Shown: in pieces, positions 49,772 to 59,036 of the stretch
Position numbering within the stretch: position 1 is the first letter of the stretch
Layout of the letters: every line of letters starts with the position of its first letter
Assembly (NCBI RefSeq): GCF_014648435.1
Contig: NZ_BMRC01000025.1
Location: 79,205-143,204 of the forward strand
Reading direction: 5' to 3'
Source: Nonomuraea spiralis
GTDB lineage: Bacteria > Actinomycetota > Actinomycetes > Streptosporangiales > Streptosporangiaceae
DNA: 64,000 nucleotides
Program-made: the position numbers and the translations under genes
Notes under the pieces: generated by a model
What the model was told of the DNA's origin: nothing
The model's input: the letters and a program-made list of their open reading frames with translations, nothing else
Databases searched by the model: none

Positions 49772-50386
49772 TCACGATCCAGCCGGCACATGCAGGACGG
49801 CGAGCATCTGGGCCCGCAGGTGCGCGCTCAGCGCTCGGATGTCATCGCTCAGCCGGGCGGCGAGCACCGCCGTCACCATCCCCATGACGGAGGTGACGGC
49901 GATCCGCGCCGCGAGGTCCGACAGCTCCGGCCGTACCTCGATCAGCAGCCCGACCCACTCCTCACGTATCTGCCGCATCTGGCGATTGAGCCGCCGCCGA
50001 TCCTGCTCCGGCAACCAGAGCAGCTCGGCCTGCATGATCAGCGTCAGACTCCGGTTCTCGACGGAAGACCGGGAGAACCAGTCCACCAGGGCGATCAGCG
50101 CCTCCCGCGGATCCCGGTCCCGGTCGGCCAGCGCGGCTTGCGTCCCCTCCTGAAGGCGTTCCAGCGACAACTCGATCAGGGCGAGGAGGATGGCCTGCTT
50201 GCCGGGGAAGTGCCGGTAGACCGCGGGCCCGGAGATGCCCACCACGGCCCCGATGTCGTCGATCCCGGTGTCGGCGTAACCTCGCTCCACGAAGAGCCGG
50301 GCAGCCTGCAGCAGGATGACGCGCTTGCGCACCCCATGTTTGCGCCCCTGCGAGATGAGGGATTCCAGCTCGTCGGACTCGGCCAC
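49772..50386 (-). CDS. TetR family transcriptional regulator
   Basis: A 204 aa regulator with HTH at about residues 20-65 (ILLQAARLFVERGYADTGIDDIGAVVGISGPAVYRHFPGKQAIL). The C-terminal region (LIMQAELLWLPEQDRRRLNRQMRQIREEWVGLL) belongs to the Rv3557c/KstR2-like tail often controlling lipid or acyl metabolism. Start GTG 50386 has GAGAGG upstream. It sits immediately upstream of the alpha/beta hydrolase gene, and the operator-like repeat between them suggests it controls that gene. Confidence 0.9.
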   Translation of the reverse strand: MAESDELESLISQGRKHGVRKRVILLQAARLFVERGYADTGIDDIGAVVGISGPAVYRHFPGKQAILLALIELSLERLQEGTQAALADRDRDPREALIALVDWFSRSSVENRSLTLIMQAELLWLPEQDRRRLNRQMRQIREEWVGLLIEVRPELSDLAARIAVTSVMGMVTAVLAARLSDDIRALSAHLRAQMLAVLHVPAGS

Positions 50387-50598
50387 GTACACACCTCTCT
50401 GAGAAACGGGAACTACGGTTAACATATTGGATAAGGCCCGGCCAGGCACGCCGCGGAGGGCACCCCGTCAGCGCCGACCACCAGCGCCGCCAACGGATGC
50501 GCCAATGCACCTACTACGAGCGGTTCGACGACGCCGGCATGTGGGCCCCGAAGGAACGCGGGACGGTGCCGACCGCGGTCGCGCCCTCTCCTCCAGAT

Positions 50599-51963
50599 TC
50601 ACGCGAGGCCCTGGGGATGATGGAAGAGGTCGTGCGGGTCGTAGCGGGCCTTGACCGCGCGAAGCCGGTGCAGGTGTTCGCCGTAGTAGGCGCGCGCCCA
50701 GTCCGGCCGACGCGGCGAGATGTTGTTCTGGTACGACTGCCCGGATGCCCAAGGTCGCAGTTCCTGCCACAAGGAGACGATCCGGTTCCTGGCCTCGATG
50801 ACGCGGCCGACGCCTGCCGTGGGTGAGACCTCGTTCCAGAACCACATCGCGAAGGGGCAGCCGCGGTGAGCCCACGCCGTGGTGGGGTCCTTGCCCAGAG
50901 CGCCACCTTGACGTTCGAGGATCAGGATGGTGTCGGCGCGGCCGGTGAGCCGCCGCGCGAGCAGTGACACGCCGTCCGGCGGCAGCGGCGCCGAGAGCAG
51001 ATGGTCTTCCTGAAAGGTGTAGACCGGCGCCCGCGAGGCGTCACCGTCAGCCCGCAGCACCTCCCAGAGATACGTGATCGCCTCCGGATAGCCGGACGTG
51101 TACGAACCACCGGCAACAGGCTCGCCGAGCGCGGCCACGAGCCGGGCGACGAGCGGGTCGCCCGCCCGAGGTGATCCACACCACCAGGCGATGACCAAGG
51201 TCCCGGGTACGCCGCCACGCACGCAGAGCTGGGTGCTCATCGCGTCGGACAGGGTCAGGGACCAGCGCTGCCAGGCGGCGACGGTCTCGGCCACGCGGTC
51301 ACCGGGCCAGTTGAGCACGAACGTCCGCAGCTCGACGGCGGGGTGGATGTCGAAGGTCAGGGACGTGACGACGCCGAAGGCCCCCGCGCCCGCGCCACGC
51401 AGCGCGAAGTACAGATCAGGGTGGACGGAGGGGCCGCAGGTGACGGCACTGCCGTCGGCCAGGACGACGTCGGCCTCCCGCAGGTTGTCCATGGTCAGGC
51501 CGTACGCGCGGCCGACCATCCCGATGCCTCCGCCCAGCGTCAGCCCGGCGATGCCGACCTCAGGACATACGCCGACCGGCAGGAGCCTGCCGTGTTCGGC
51601 GAGGACCCGGGCGACCTGCCCGCTCCTGCTGCCCGCGCCGATCCGGGCCGTGGCTCCGTCGACGGTGATCGTGTTCAGCGGGGAGACGTCGATGACCAGG
51701 CCGGGACCGGTGGAGTAACCAGCGAAGCTGTGGCCACCCGAGCGGGGATGGGGGGTGAGACGGTGGTGGCGGGCGAAGTCGACCGCGAGACGAACGTCGT
51801 CGGCCGTCGAGCAGCGCGCGACGGCACGTGGTCGCACCTGGTCGAATCGAGGGTCGGCGATCCCCCGGGCCGTCGCGTAGCCGGGATCGCCGGGAAGGAC
51901 GACCTCGCCGCGCATCCGCCGGCGCAGGGCCGCCCAGTCCGCCGCGGCCACAGCGAGCCTCAT
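50599..51963 (-). CDS. FAD-linked oxidase, berberine-bridge-enzyme-like
   Basis: A 454 aa flavoprotein. The FAD-binding domain has RSGGHSFAGYSTG (His near residue 76, the 8alpha-histidyl site) and GVCPEVGIAGLTLGGGIG (Cys near 134, the usual 6-S-cysteinyl site), so bicovalent FAD attachment is likely. The C-terminal BBE motif is SYQNNISPRRPDWARAYYGEHLHRLRAVKARYDPHDLF. Such enzymes oxidise alcohols, sugars or natural-product intermediates. GAGGAG precedes ATG 51963. No pathway partner is adjacent. Confidence 0.9.
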   Translation of the reverse strand: MRLAVAAADWAALRRRMRGEVVLPGDPGYATARGIADPRFDQVRPRAVARCSTADDVRLAVDFARHHRLTPHPRSGGHSFAGYSTGPGLVIDVSPLNTITVDGATARIGAGSRSGQVARVLAEHGRLLPVGVCPEVGIAGLTLGGGIGMVGRAYGLTMDNLREADVVLADGSAVTCGPSVHPDLYFALRGAGAGAFGVVTSLTFDIHPAVELRTFVLNWPGDRVAETVAAWQRWSLTLSDAMSTQLCVRGGVPGTLVIAWWCGSPRAGDPLVARLVAALGEPVAGGSYTSGYPEAITYLWEVLRADGDASRAPVYTFQEDHLLSAPLPPDGVSLLARRLTGRADTILILERQGGALGKDPTTAWAHRGCPFAMWFWNEVSPTAGVGRVIEARNRIVSLWQELRPWASGQSYQNNISPRRPDWARAYYGEHLHRLRAVKARYDPHDLFHHPQGLA

Positions 51964-52200
51964 CGCAACTCCTCGGGACGCAATTCTTGCACCCAAAGTA
52001 ACTAGATGATAACTCTAAGTAAAGGACGCGGATAAACTGCCCTAGATTCCCCCCACCCGGCCGAGCGCCCCGGTTGGAAGCGGCGCGGACGGCGACCGGG
52101 CGTCATGATCTAGCCGAAGGATGTGGAGCCCATGTCCCCCGAATCCCCCACCGTCGGTCGCGCCGCGGACGATCCCGGCGCCGGTACGGCGGCCTTCCCG

Positions 52201-52788
52201 TCACAGGTCCGCCGGCAGGCCGATCCGCCTGAGCTGGTGGTCCAGGACCGCCGCCGCCTGCGCGACGTCCAGTTCTCCGATCAGCACCCCGTCGGCCAGG
52301 CCGCGCGCGAGCCCGAGGAGCACGTGAGCCTCGGCGCCGGCCTCGACGCCTGGTTCCGAGGCCGTGGCGGCCACGAGCGCGGCGAGCTCACGATGGACCG
52401 TGTCGCCGCCCGCCCGGTACAGCTCGCGTACGTCAGGGTCGGCGACGGCGGTGGCCAGGAACGCGTGTCCGGCGAGCAGGAGCACGGGAGCGCGCGCGCC
52501 CAGCTCGACGACGGCGAGCAGTGTGCGCCGCAGTGTGTCGGCCGGGCCGGCGGCGTCCAGCAGCGCCGCGCGGACATGGCGTTCGATCTCCTGCCTGAGC
52601 AGGTACGCGCTCGCGCGCAGCAGGTCGGCCTTCGCCGGGAAATAGTGTTGCACGAGCCCCTTGGAGACGCCGGCCTCCTGGGCCACCCGCCCGATGCTCA
52701 CACCGGCCAGGCCCTCCCGGGCGCCCAGCCTGAGGGCGGCGTGGGCGATCTCGGCCCGCCGCGCCGCGTGGTCCACCTGTTTCGGCAC
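52201..52788 (-). CDS. TetR family transcriptional regulator (BetI-like)
   Basis: A 195 aa repressor. The HTH is VSIGRVAQEAGVSKGLVQHYFPAKADLLRA (residues ~25-55), with a C-terminal domain like TetR_C_6/BetI. A longer frame from 52830 would put the operator DNA inside the coding sequence, so the GTG at 52788, with GGGAG 8 nt upstream, is preferred. It is divergent from the hydrolase at 52878 across two palindromic operators. Confidence 0.9.
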   Translation of the reverse strand: MPKQVDHAARRAEIAHAALRLGAREGLAGVSIGRVAQEAGVSKGLVQHYFPAKADLLRASAYLLRQEIERHVRAALLDAAGPADTLRRTLLAVVELGARAPVLLLAGHAFLATAVADPDVRELYRAGGDTVHRELAALVAATASEPGVEAGAEAHVLLGLARGLADGVLIGELDVAQAAAVLDHQLRRIGLPADL

Positions 52789-52807
52789 GGCCCGGACTCC
52801 CCTCTTT

Positions 52808-52852
52808 GCGATACGAGTGTATCGTGACATTGATGCGATACGATCGTATCGC
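52808..52852. promoter_or_regulatory. Two TetR operators in the divergent promoter region
   Basis: GCGATACGATCGTATCGC (52835-52852) is a perfect 18 bp palindrome. GCGATACGAGTGTATCGT (52808-52825) keeps perfect CGATAC/GTATCG arms. Centres are 27 bp apart. They lie between the TetR gene and the divergent hydrolase gene and presumably bind that TetR protein. Confidence 0.85.
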
Positions 52853-52877
52853 GAAAGCCGAGTGGAGGATCCCTTAC

Positions 52878-53843
52878 GTGAACGACCTTGTGGAACCCAA
52901 CATCGGAGCCGCGTTCCGCGGGCCGCGGCTCGGCCACTTCCGCGACGCGCCCGCCTTCGCGCGCTTCCGGAACGCCTACGACAAGGCCATGGCCGACCTT
53001 CCCGAACCCGATCAGACCTGGGACGTGGAGACTCGCTTCGGGACCGTCCGGGTCTATCGCTTCGGCACCGGCGACGGCGTGCCGCTGCTGCTGTTGCCGG
53101 GGCGCACCGCGTCCACCCCGATGTGGGAGTCGAACCTGGCCGGCCTGATCACCCAGCGGCCGGTTTACACGGTCGACCTGCTCGGCGAGCCCGGCCTCTC
53201 GGTGCAGACCCGGGCGTTCGCGAGCTCGGCCGACCAGGCGAGCTGGCTGGCGGAGCTGTTGGACGGGCTCGGTCTCGACCGGGTGCATCTCGTCGGGGTA
53301 TCCATCGGAGGGTGGAGCGCCTTTCACCTGGCCCTGCGGGTCCCGGAGAAGATCGCCTCGGTGAGCCTGCTCGATCCCGCCAGCCTTTTCGGCCGGATCA
53401 CCTGGAAGGTCGTCGTCGTCTCGCTGGGCTCGGTGGTGCCGTTCTTCCCCGAGTCGTGGCGGCGGTGGTTGCTGAGCTGGATCTCCGCCGGGGCCGACGC
53501 CTCCGACGACGAACCCGTCGCCAACCTGATATCTGCCGGGATGCGGGACTTCACCGCCTTCCTGCCGCCGCCTACGTACCCCACGGACGAGCAGGTGGCC
53601 GGGGTCGGCGCGCCGGTGCTCGCGCTGATCGCCGGACGCAGCATCATCCACAATCCGCGCAAGGCCGCCGCGCGTGCCCGCCGCCTGCTCCCCCGGGGTG
53701 TCGTCGAGCTGTGGCCGGACGCCTCCCACGCCATCAACGGGGAGTTCCCCGAGCGCGTCAACAGCCGGATCCTCGCCTTTGCCGACGAGATCGACAGCGC
53801 CGACCGCCCCTACGGCACCGGCCGCGCCGGCGACGCGCAGTGA
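52878..53843 (+). CDS. Alpha/beta-fold hydrolase
   Basis: A 321 aa hydrolase with VPLLLLPGRTAST (oxyanion region), nucleophile GVSIGGWSAFHLAL (Ser near residue 140), and a C-terminal His in WPDASHAINGEFPERVN near 288. GTG at 52878, preceded by GGAGG at nine bases, is chosen because the earlier ATGs lie within the operators. Controlled by the divergent TetR. Substrate unknown. Confidence 0.85.
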   Translation: MNDLVEPNIGAAFRGPRLGHFRDAPAFARFRNAYDKAMADLPEPDQTWDVETRFGTVRVYRFGTGDGVPLLLLPGRTASTPMWESNLAGLITQRPVYTVDLLGEPGLSVQTRAFASSADQASWLAELLDGLGLDRVHLVGVSIGGWSAFHLALRVPEKIASVSLLDPASLFGRITWKVVVVSLGSVVPFFPESWRRWLLSWISAGADASDDEPVANLISAGMRDFTAFLPPPTYPTDEQVAGVGAPVLALIAGRSIIHNPRKAAARARRLLPRGVVELWPDASHAINGEFPERVNSRILAFADEIDSADRPYGTGRAGDAQ

Positions 53844-53856
53844 CGGGTGCGGCGCC

Positions 53857-54309
53857 TCAGCCGGACTGCTCGCGCAGTTCCTTGGTGGCCGAGCGGTAGG
53901 CCCGGGCGACACCCGTGAGGATGCCCAGCATCAACGGCACCTGGTCCGGCGTGTAGTCCCCGCGGATCTCTCCCAGGTGCCGTTCGGACAGGATGCGGGT
54001 GGCGTGGTACTCGGCCATGCCACCTTCCACCAGCTCCACGGTGACCATGCGCCGGTCGCGCTCGCCGCGTACCCGCCGTACATATCCGGCCTTCTCCAGG
54101 CGGTCGATGAGCCGGGTCGCGGAGGCGGACGGGAGCCCCAGTTCCTCGGAGATGGCACCTACGGAGAGCGGGCCGCGCATCTCCAGCAGGATGAGGGCGG
54201 CCACGTCGACGTGGTGCACGCCGAGCCGGTCGGCGATCGCCTCGATGTGCAGCATGACCGCGATCAGGAACTCGCGGAAGACGTCCTCTTCTGGGTGCTT
54301 GTCGGTCAC
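53857..54309 (-). CDS. MarR family transcriptional regulator
   Basis: A 150 aa winged-helix regulator: SVGAISEELGLPSASATRLIDRLEKAGYVRRVRGERDRRMVTVELVEGG is the recognition helix plus wing. GTG 54309 is preferred over TTG 54318. It is divergent from the FAD monooxygenase gene with a palindrome between them, the standard MarR arrangement for self-regulation and substrate-induced expression. Confidence 0.9.
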   Translation of the reverse strand: MTDKHPEEDVFREFLIAVMLHIEAIADRLGVHHVDVAALILLEMRGPLSVGAISEELGLPSASATRLIDRLEKAGYVRRVRGERDRRMVTVELVEGGMAEYHATRILSERHLGEIRGDYTPDQVPLMLGILTGVARAYRSATKELREQSG

Positions 54310-54346
54310 TCGCCCCAATGTACTTCACAGCGATGTATCTTTGAAT

Positions 54347-54359
54347 CGAAGTAACTTCG
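54347..54359. promoter_or_regulatory. MarR-type operator
   Basis: CGAAGT-A-ACTTCG, perfect 6 bp arms, 13 bp upstream of the monooxygenase ATG at 54373. It probably binds the divergent MarR protein. Confidence 0.65.
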
Positions 54360-54372
54360 TTTTGGAGATAAA

Positions 54373-55494
54373 ATGGACGTTGTCGTCATCGGCGCGGGTG
54401 TGGGCGGCCTGGCCGTCGCGCGGAGCCTGCTGGCCGCCGGTCACCAGGTGCGGATCTTTGAGCAGGCGCCGGCCCTGCGAACGGGCGGCGCGGGGCTGAG
54501 CATCTTCAGCAACGGCGCCGCGGTGCTGCATGATCTCGGGGTCAGCCTTGACGGCGTCGGCGGCCGGTTCGACCGGATCGACGCACTGACGGCGGACGGC
54601 CGCCTGCGGCTCAGCTCCGACATGGCCCACGCGGCCGAGCTCTACGGTTTCCCGAACAAGTCGATCTCCCGCCGTCTGCTGCTGGAACGGCTGTCCGAGG
54701 GGCTGCCCGACGACCTGATCAGCTACGGCACGGGCTGCCGGACAGTGACCCAGGACTACGACGGGGTCACGGTGACCTTCGACGACGGCTCGACGGTCAC
54801 AGGGGACCTGCTCGTCGGAGCCGACGGCCACCACTCGGTCGTCCGGCGCGAGTTGTGGGGCGACGTCCCCATCCGTACGGCCACCTTCGGCACCTGGCAG
54901 GCCCTGAGCCGGATCGACATCGAGCTCACCCGTACCCACCTCCACCTCATGATCACGGGGAGGGAGGGTGCGTGCGGGATCATCCCCGCCGGGGACGGCA
55001 AGCTCCAGTGGTGGTTCGACGTGCGCTGGTCCCCCGGCGAACCGCGGCCCGCCGCGCCGCTGGCCGAGCTGAGGCGCCGCTTCGGCCACTGGGCGTCGCC
55101 CGTCCCGGAGTTGCTCGCCCAGGCGTCCGAGGACGATCTCGACTTCTTCGGTCACCACTGGCAGAAGGTGCGCCGGGAGTGGGGCAAGGGCCGCGTCACC
55201 CTGCTCGGCGACGCCGCCCACCTCATGCCGCCCACCCTCGGGCAGGGCGCCAACCAGACCCTGGAGGACGTGTGGGTGCTCGGGCGCGAGCTGGCCAAGG
55301 GCGGTGACCTGGCGCAACGGCTACGGGCCTACGAGCGGGCCCGCTACCCGCACGTCAACCTGGTGTCCCGGCTGGCCAGGCGCAGCCCCGCCAACTGGCG
55401 GATTCCCCCGTTCATCGGCCGGATGTTCCCCGAGACGTCCCAGAGCGGGATGCTCGCCCGCTTCAGCAACCGCCTCACCGCCCTCGCCCACTGA
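54373..55494 (+). CDS. FAD-dependent monooxygenase (PHBH/aromatic hydroxylase type)
   Basis: A 373 aa class A flavoprotein. The GxGxxG is VIGAGVGGLAVARSLL (residues 5-20), the DG motif is GADGHHSVVRRE near 150 and the GD motif LLGDAAHLMPPTLGQGANQTLED near 275-297. Family enzymes hydroxylate aromatic compounds or inactivate antibiotics such as tetracyclines and rifamycins using NAD(P)H and O2. It is regulated by the divergent MarR protein, consistent with inducible xenobiotic metabolism. Confidence 0.9.
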   Translation: MDVVVIGAGVGGLAVARSLLAAGHQVRIFEQAPALRTGGAGLSIFSNGAAVLHDLGVSLDGVGGRFDRIDALTADGRLRLSSDMAHAAELYGFPNKSISRRLLLERLSEGLPDDLISYGTGCRTVTQDYDGVTVTFDDGSTVTGDLLVGADGHHSVVRRELWGDVPIRTATFGTWQALSRIDIELTRTHLHLMITGREGACGIIPAGDGKLQWWFDVRWSPGEPRPAAPLAELRRRFGHWASPVPELLAQASEDDLDFFGHHWQKVRREWGKGRVTLLGDAAHLMPPTLGQGANQTLEDVWVLGRELAKGGDLAQRLRAYERARYPHVNLVSRLARRSPANWRIPPFIGRMFPETSQSGMLARFSNRLTALAH

Positions 55495-55504
55495 GAGCGG
55501 GGCT

Positions 55505-56350
55505 TCAGGGTCTGCCGAAGGCGAAGCGGAGCATGCCCTTGTCCATGCGGGCCATACCGGGGATCACCCGCATGATCCGGCAGCGGATCCGTTCGCCGGG
55601 CGGCATCTTCGCCACCTCGGGAGAGCTGATGAACCGTTGTCGCTCGACGAGCCGCAGGTCGGAGTTCCAGCGCTCCACGTCGTGCGGGTCGTCGAACCCC
55701 TCGTTGACCGGAGCTCCGATCGCCTTGATGGCCGGCACGACCTTGCGCATCATCCGGCTGGAGAGTCGGGAGAAGCCCAGCAGGAGGATCTCGCCGCGGT
55801 CGAAGTGGGCGGTGATCCGGCGCAGCAACCTGATGAACGTGGGCCTGGTCATCCACGGGTAGAGCCCGTCCATGACCACCACCACCGGCCGATCCGCCGG
55901 CAGTGCCTCCAGCCAGCCGTCCTCGTCGAGCGACAGGGCCAGCGGGTGGATGCGGTCGGTCCCGGCGTAGAGCTGCGCGCGTATGGCCATGATGGCGGGC
56001 AGGTCCACGTCGTACCAGTCCACGCCGGGTGGCGGGGCGATCCGGTGGCCGCGGCTGTCCAGGCCGCAGCCGAGGTCGAGCACGACCGCATCCGGGTGGC
56101 GGTCGATGAACCGGCGCACCCATCGGTCGAAGTGGACGGCTCTGATGCTGACGTTGAGCCGTTCCTTCTCCTCCAGCCGGGGAGTCGGCTGGAGGCGCTG
56201 CCAGTCGTAGTCGAGGGCCTGGGCGGCCTTCTCGGCGTACGGGTCGTCCAGGATCGGGTGGTCCGACCTGGCGTCGAGTGCTCGTGCGTGCAAGGTGATG
56301 AGGGAGGTCTCTTCGATGCCGGAGAGTCCGGCCGTACTGATGCCTGGCAT
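55505..56350 (-). CDS. Class I SAM-dependent O-methyltransferase (LCM/TcmP-like)
   Basis: A 281 aa methyltransferase of the leucine-carboxyl-methyltransferase family that includes TcmP in tetracenomycin biosynthesis. Typical elements are TLHARALDARSDHPILDDPYAEK at the N-terminus, VVLDLGCGLDSRGHRI (SAM motif I, near residue 92), WYDVDLPAIMAIR and VVVMDGLYPWMT. Length fits. It is convergent with the monooxygenase gene. Substrate is unknown; it could modify a polyketide or a small acid. Confidence 0.88.
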   Translation of the reverse strand: MPGISTAGLSGIEETSLITLHARALDARSDHPILDDPYAEKAAQALDYDWQRLQPTPRLEEKERLNVSIRAVHFDRWVRRFIDRHPDAVVLDLGCGLDSRGHRIAPPPGVDWYDVDLPAIMAIRAQLYAGTDRIHPLALSLDEDGWLEALPADRPVVVVMDGLYPWMTRPTFIRLLRRITAHFDRGEILLLGFSRLSSRMMRKVVPAIKAIGAPVNEGFDDPHDVERWNSDLRLVERQRFISSPEVAKMPPGERIRCRIMRVIPGMARMDKGMLRFAFGRP

Positions 56351-56502
56351 GCCAACCCCTTTACCGACGTTAGCTTAAATATGACATGTGGCCTTACTTC
56401 ACGCCATCGGGTTAAGATTTTGAGGGATTACGTGATTTCTGGTTAAGGTGATCAAGTGGATCCGGTACGGTCGATGCGTCGCGGATGGGAGGGAGGGTGC
56501 GG

Positions 56503-57720
56503 ATGTCGGGGGCCGAGGAGACGCAGTCGCGCCCGCGGCGCGGCAGGCCGCCGGGGAACCGGCGCGCGCTGATCCTGCGCGAGGCCGCCCGCCTGTTCCA
56601 CGAGCACGGATTCCACGGGACGAGCATCATCCAGATCGGCGCCGCGGCCGGGGTGAAGGGGCCGACGGTGTACCGGCACTTCCCCGACAAGAACGCCGTA
56701 CTGGTCGCCCTGATCGAGCAGAGCGCGGAGCGCTCCGAGGCGGAGATCGCCCGGATCGATCGCGAGGGCGGGAGTCCGCGCGAGGTTCTGGAGCGGCTGG
56801 TCCACGCCCAGGTCCGCCAGGCCATCGACGACGGCCCGCTGTCCGCGGTCGCCGCCCGCGAAGTGCGCAGCCTGTCCCCCGAGACGAGCGAGCCGCTGCT
56901 GCGCCGCGGACGGGCCAACTTCCAGGAGTGGGTGAGCCGAATCGTCGGAGCGCGCCCCGAGCTGACCGCGGACGAGGCGCGGACACTGACGGCGGGCGCT
57001 AAATGGCTGATCTTCACCGTCGCCACCGGTCACGCGGGGCTCGACGATCAGCTTTTGTACCGGCTCATCGTCCGTATGACACTCGGGCTGCTCCTGCCGG
57101 AGCGCCCGTTCCGGGCCCCGGCGACCGCGGTGACGCGCTCGCCCCTGGCGGGCGGCGACCGGCGCGAGCTGATCATCCGGGAGGCCGCGCGCCTGTTCGT
57201 CGAGAAGGGCTACCACGCGACCGGCATGGACGAGATCGGTGAGGCGGTCGGCGTCACCGGGCCGGCGCTCTACCACCACGTCAACGGCAAGGACGAGTTG
57301 TTGCTGGCGATACTGCGGGCCGAGGCCGACCGGGCCGAGGCCGAGGTCGCGGAGACGTACCGCGTGGACGGTCCGGCGGGACAACTGCTGGAGGCGCTGG
57401 TACGCACGCGGGTGCGCAGGGCGCTCACCGACGCCCACCTCATGGCGGTCGTCGACCGGGAGTCGCACAGCCTGCCGCCGTCGCGGCGGCAGGCTGTGCT
57501 TCGCAGTCAGCGGATCAACCGTGAGGAATGGGTGCATCTCATTGCCGAGTCGCGTCCGGACCTGTGCGATGCCGAGGTCCGCGCGATGGTCGACGGAGTC
57601 AGGGCCCTCATCTTCGGTCTCGTCACGTCCGGCACGTCACTCGTCGGCGACCGGCTGGAGGCCGTGGCGCTCGACGCGGCGCTCGCCGTGTTGTTTCCGA
57701 GGGAGGACGCGGCCGGTTAG
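56503..57720 (+). CDS. Double TetR regulator: two TetR units fused in one chain
   Basis: A 405 aa protein with two complete TetR repeats. Unit 1 (residues ~15-200) has LILREAARLFHEHGFHGTSIIQIGAAAGVKGPTVYRHFPDKNAVL. Unit 2 (~220-400) has LIIREAARLFVEKGYHATGMDEIGEAVGVTGPALYHHVNGKDELL. Their C-terminal halves also align (LLERLVHAQVRQAIDDGPLSAV versus LLEALVRTRVRRALTDAHLMAV). One polypeptide therefore carries two HTHs and could act like a built-in TetR dimer. GGAGGGAGGG before ATG 56503 sets the start. Targets unknown. Confidence 0.88.
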   Translation: MSGAEETQSRPRRGRPPGNRRALILREAARLFHEHGFHGTSIIQIGAAAGVKGPTVYRHFPDKNAVLVALIEQSAERSEAEIARIDREGGSPREVLERLVHAQVRQAIDDGPLSAVAAREVRSLSPETSEPLLRRGRANFQEWVSRIVGARPELTADEARTLTAGAKWLIFTVATGHAGLDDQLLYRLIVRMTLGLLLPERPFRAPATAVTRSPLAGGDRRELIIREAARLFVEKGYHATGMDEIGEAVGVTGPALYHHVNGKDELLLAILRAEADRAEAEVAETYRVDGPAGQLLEALVRTRVRRALTDAHLMAVVDRESHSLPPSRRQAVLRSQRINREEWVHLIAESRPDLCDAEVRAMVDGVRALIFGLVTSGTSLVGDRLEAVALDAALAVLFPREDAAG

Positions 57721-57772
57721 AGGGGGTCAGCCACTCCCCGGCGCCGGCCGGCGGGAGCCCCCGCGTACGCGG

Positions 57773-58951
57773 CTATTGGCGCTTGCAGAGGTCGGCCGGC
57801 GGCTTGCCGAGGGCCACCAGGAGGGCGTTCTCGATGAACCGGCTGGTCTCCTTCTTGGCCCCGAGCTGGGACTGCGTCACGGTGCCGGTCACCGCGACCC
57901 CCTTCTTGGGCACGTAGACCTGGAACGCGCCGAAGAAGCCGTTGTGCCCGTACGCGGTCTCGCCCGCCACGGTCAGCCGGGCGATGCCCAGCCCGTACGG
58001 CGCGCCGGCCTTGACGCTCTGCGGGGTGCTGCGCAACATCGTCCGGAGTGTCGCCGGACGCTTGAAGACCTTGCCCTCGAACAGGCCGCGCATGAACCGG
58101 TTGAGATCGGCCCCCGTGGAGACCAGGCCGCCGCCGCCGAACGTGTCGAACGTCGGGTTGAAGTCGTAGGTGTCGCGTTCGCCGATGTAGTTGTGGGCGC
58201 GCGGGCCGCGGTGCGGCTCCCACCATTCGAGGTAGGTGCGGTCCATCTTCAGCGGCTGTAGCAACAACGACCGGTACAACCGGTGCAACGGCTTCTTGGC
58301 GGCCTTCTCGATGACGAGCCCGGCCAGGACGTAGCCCGTGTCGGAGTAGTGGTACCCCTTGGCGGGGGCGAAGTAGGGCTTGCCCGAACGCAGCGCCCAG
58401 TCCACCAGTTCCCGCGGCTTCCAGGTCTTGTCCGGGTGATCGAGCACGTACTGGAACCATTTCTCGTTCTCCACGTAGTCGTACAGACCGGCGGTGTGGT
58501 CGAGGAGTTGCCGGACGGTGATCCGGGATCCGTACGGGATGCGCGCGACCAGCTTCCGGTCCAGGTATCGGCCGATGGGGGCGTCCAGGCGCAGGTCGCC
58601 GCGTTCGGCGAGCCGGAGGGCGACGGCCGCGGTCATCGTCTTGGTGACGCTGGCCGTCCGGAAGGCGTCGGAGGCGCGCAGGGCGCGTCCGTCCAGCTCG
58701 TACACGCCGGCCGCGCCGTCGAAGCGCCGGCCGGGCCCGGTCACGGTGAGGATCGCGCCGGGTACGGGCGGCGTGACGACGCCGTCCAGCAGACAGCGGA
58801 GCTGCGCGTTCGTGGTGTCCTGGCCCGCGGCGGGTACGCGTGCCGTCCGGGCGAGGGCCGGTGCGGCGAGGCCGCCGCTGAGCACCACGCCGGCCAGGAC
58901 GGCGCCGAGCACCCGGGACTTCTGGACACGATGGCTGATTTTTGACCGCAT
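57773..58951 (-). CDS. Secreted serine hydrolase, class C beta-lactamase/DD-peptidase fold
   Basis: A 392 aa preprotein with a signal peptide (LGAVLAGVVLSGGLAAPALA). SxxK is SVTK (AFRTASVTKTMTAAVALRL, near residue 103), YxN-type YSD in YHYSDTGYVLAG, and HNG in GETAYGHNGFFGA. It is probably an extracellular carboxypeptidase or esterase. Its start region, including the first residues MRSKI, is an inverted copy of the start region of the TetR gene at 59372. Confidence 0.88.
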   Translation of the reverse strand: MRSKISHRVQKSRVLGAVLAGVVLSGGLAAPALARTARVPAAGQDTTNAQLRCLLDGVVTPPVPGAILTVTGPGRRFDGAAGVYELDGRALRASDAFRTASVTKTMTAAVALRLAERGDLRLDAPIGRYLDRKLVARIPYGSRITVRQLLDHTAGLYDYVENEKWFQYVLDHPDKTWKPRELVDWALRSGKPYFAPAKGYHYSDTGYVLAGLVIEKAAKKPLHRLYRSLLLQPLKMDRTYLEWWEPHRGPRAHNYIGERDTYDFNPTFDTFGGGGLVSTGADLNRFMRGLFEGKVFKRPATLRTMLRSTPQSVKAGAPYGLGIARLTVAGETAYGHNGFFGAFQVYVPKKGVAVTGTVTQSQLGAKKETSRFIENALLVALGKPPADLCKRQ

Positions 58952-58961
58952 GGCCAGGATT
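58937..58961. repeat. Left arm of a 25 bp inverted repeat spanning a start codon
   Basis: The inverse complement of 59362-59386. It begins GATTTTTGACCGCATGGCC and includes the serine hydrolase start codon at 58951. Both copies comprise 10 bp upstream of an ATG, the ATG and 12 bp after it. Confidence 0.9.
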
Positions 58962-59036
58962 TAATCCAGCTGGTATGAGTGAGACAAGAGGTTCGCGCGG
59001 ATTCTGCGGTTTCCCACACACCGAGGAGGTGCCGCC

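Noticed and set aside
52789..52830. Upstream start for the TetR gene at 52201
   Set aside because: It would put a palindromic operator inside the coding region; the GTG at 52788 has its own ribosome-binding site.
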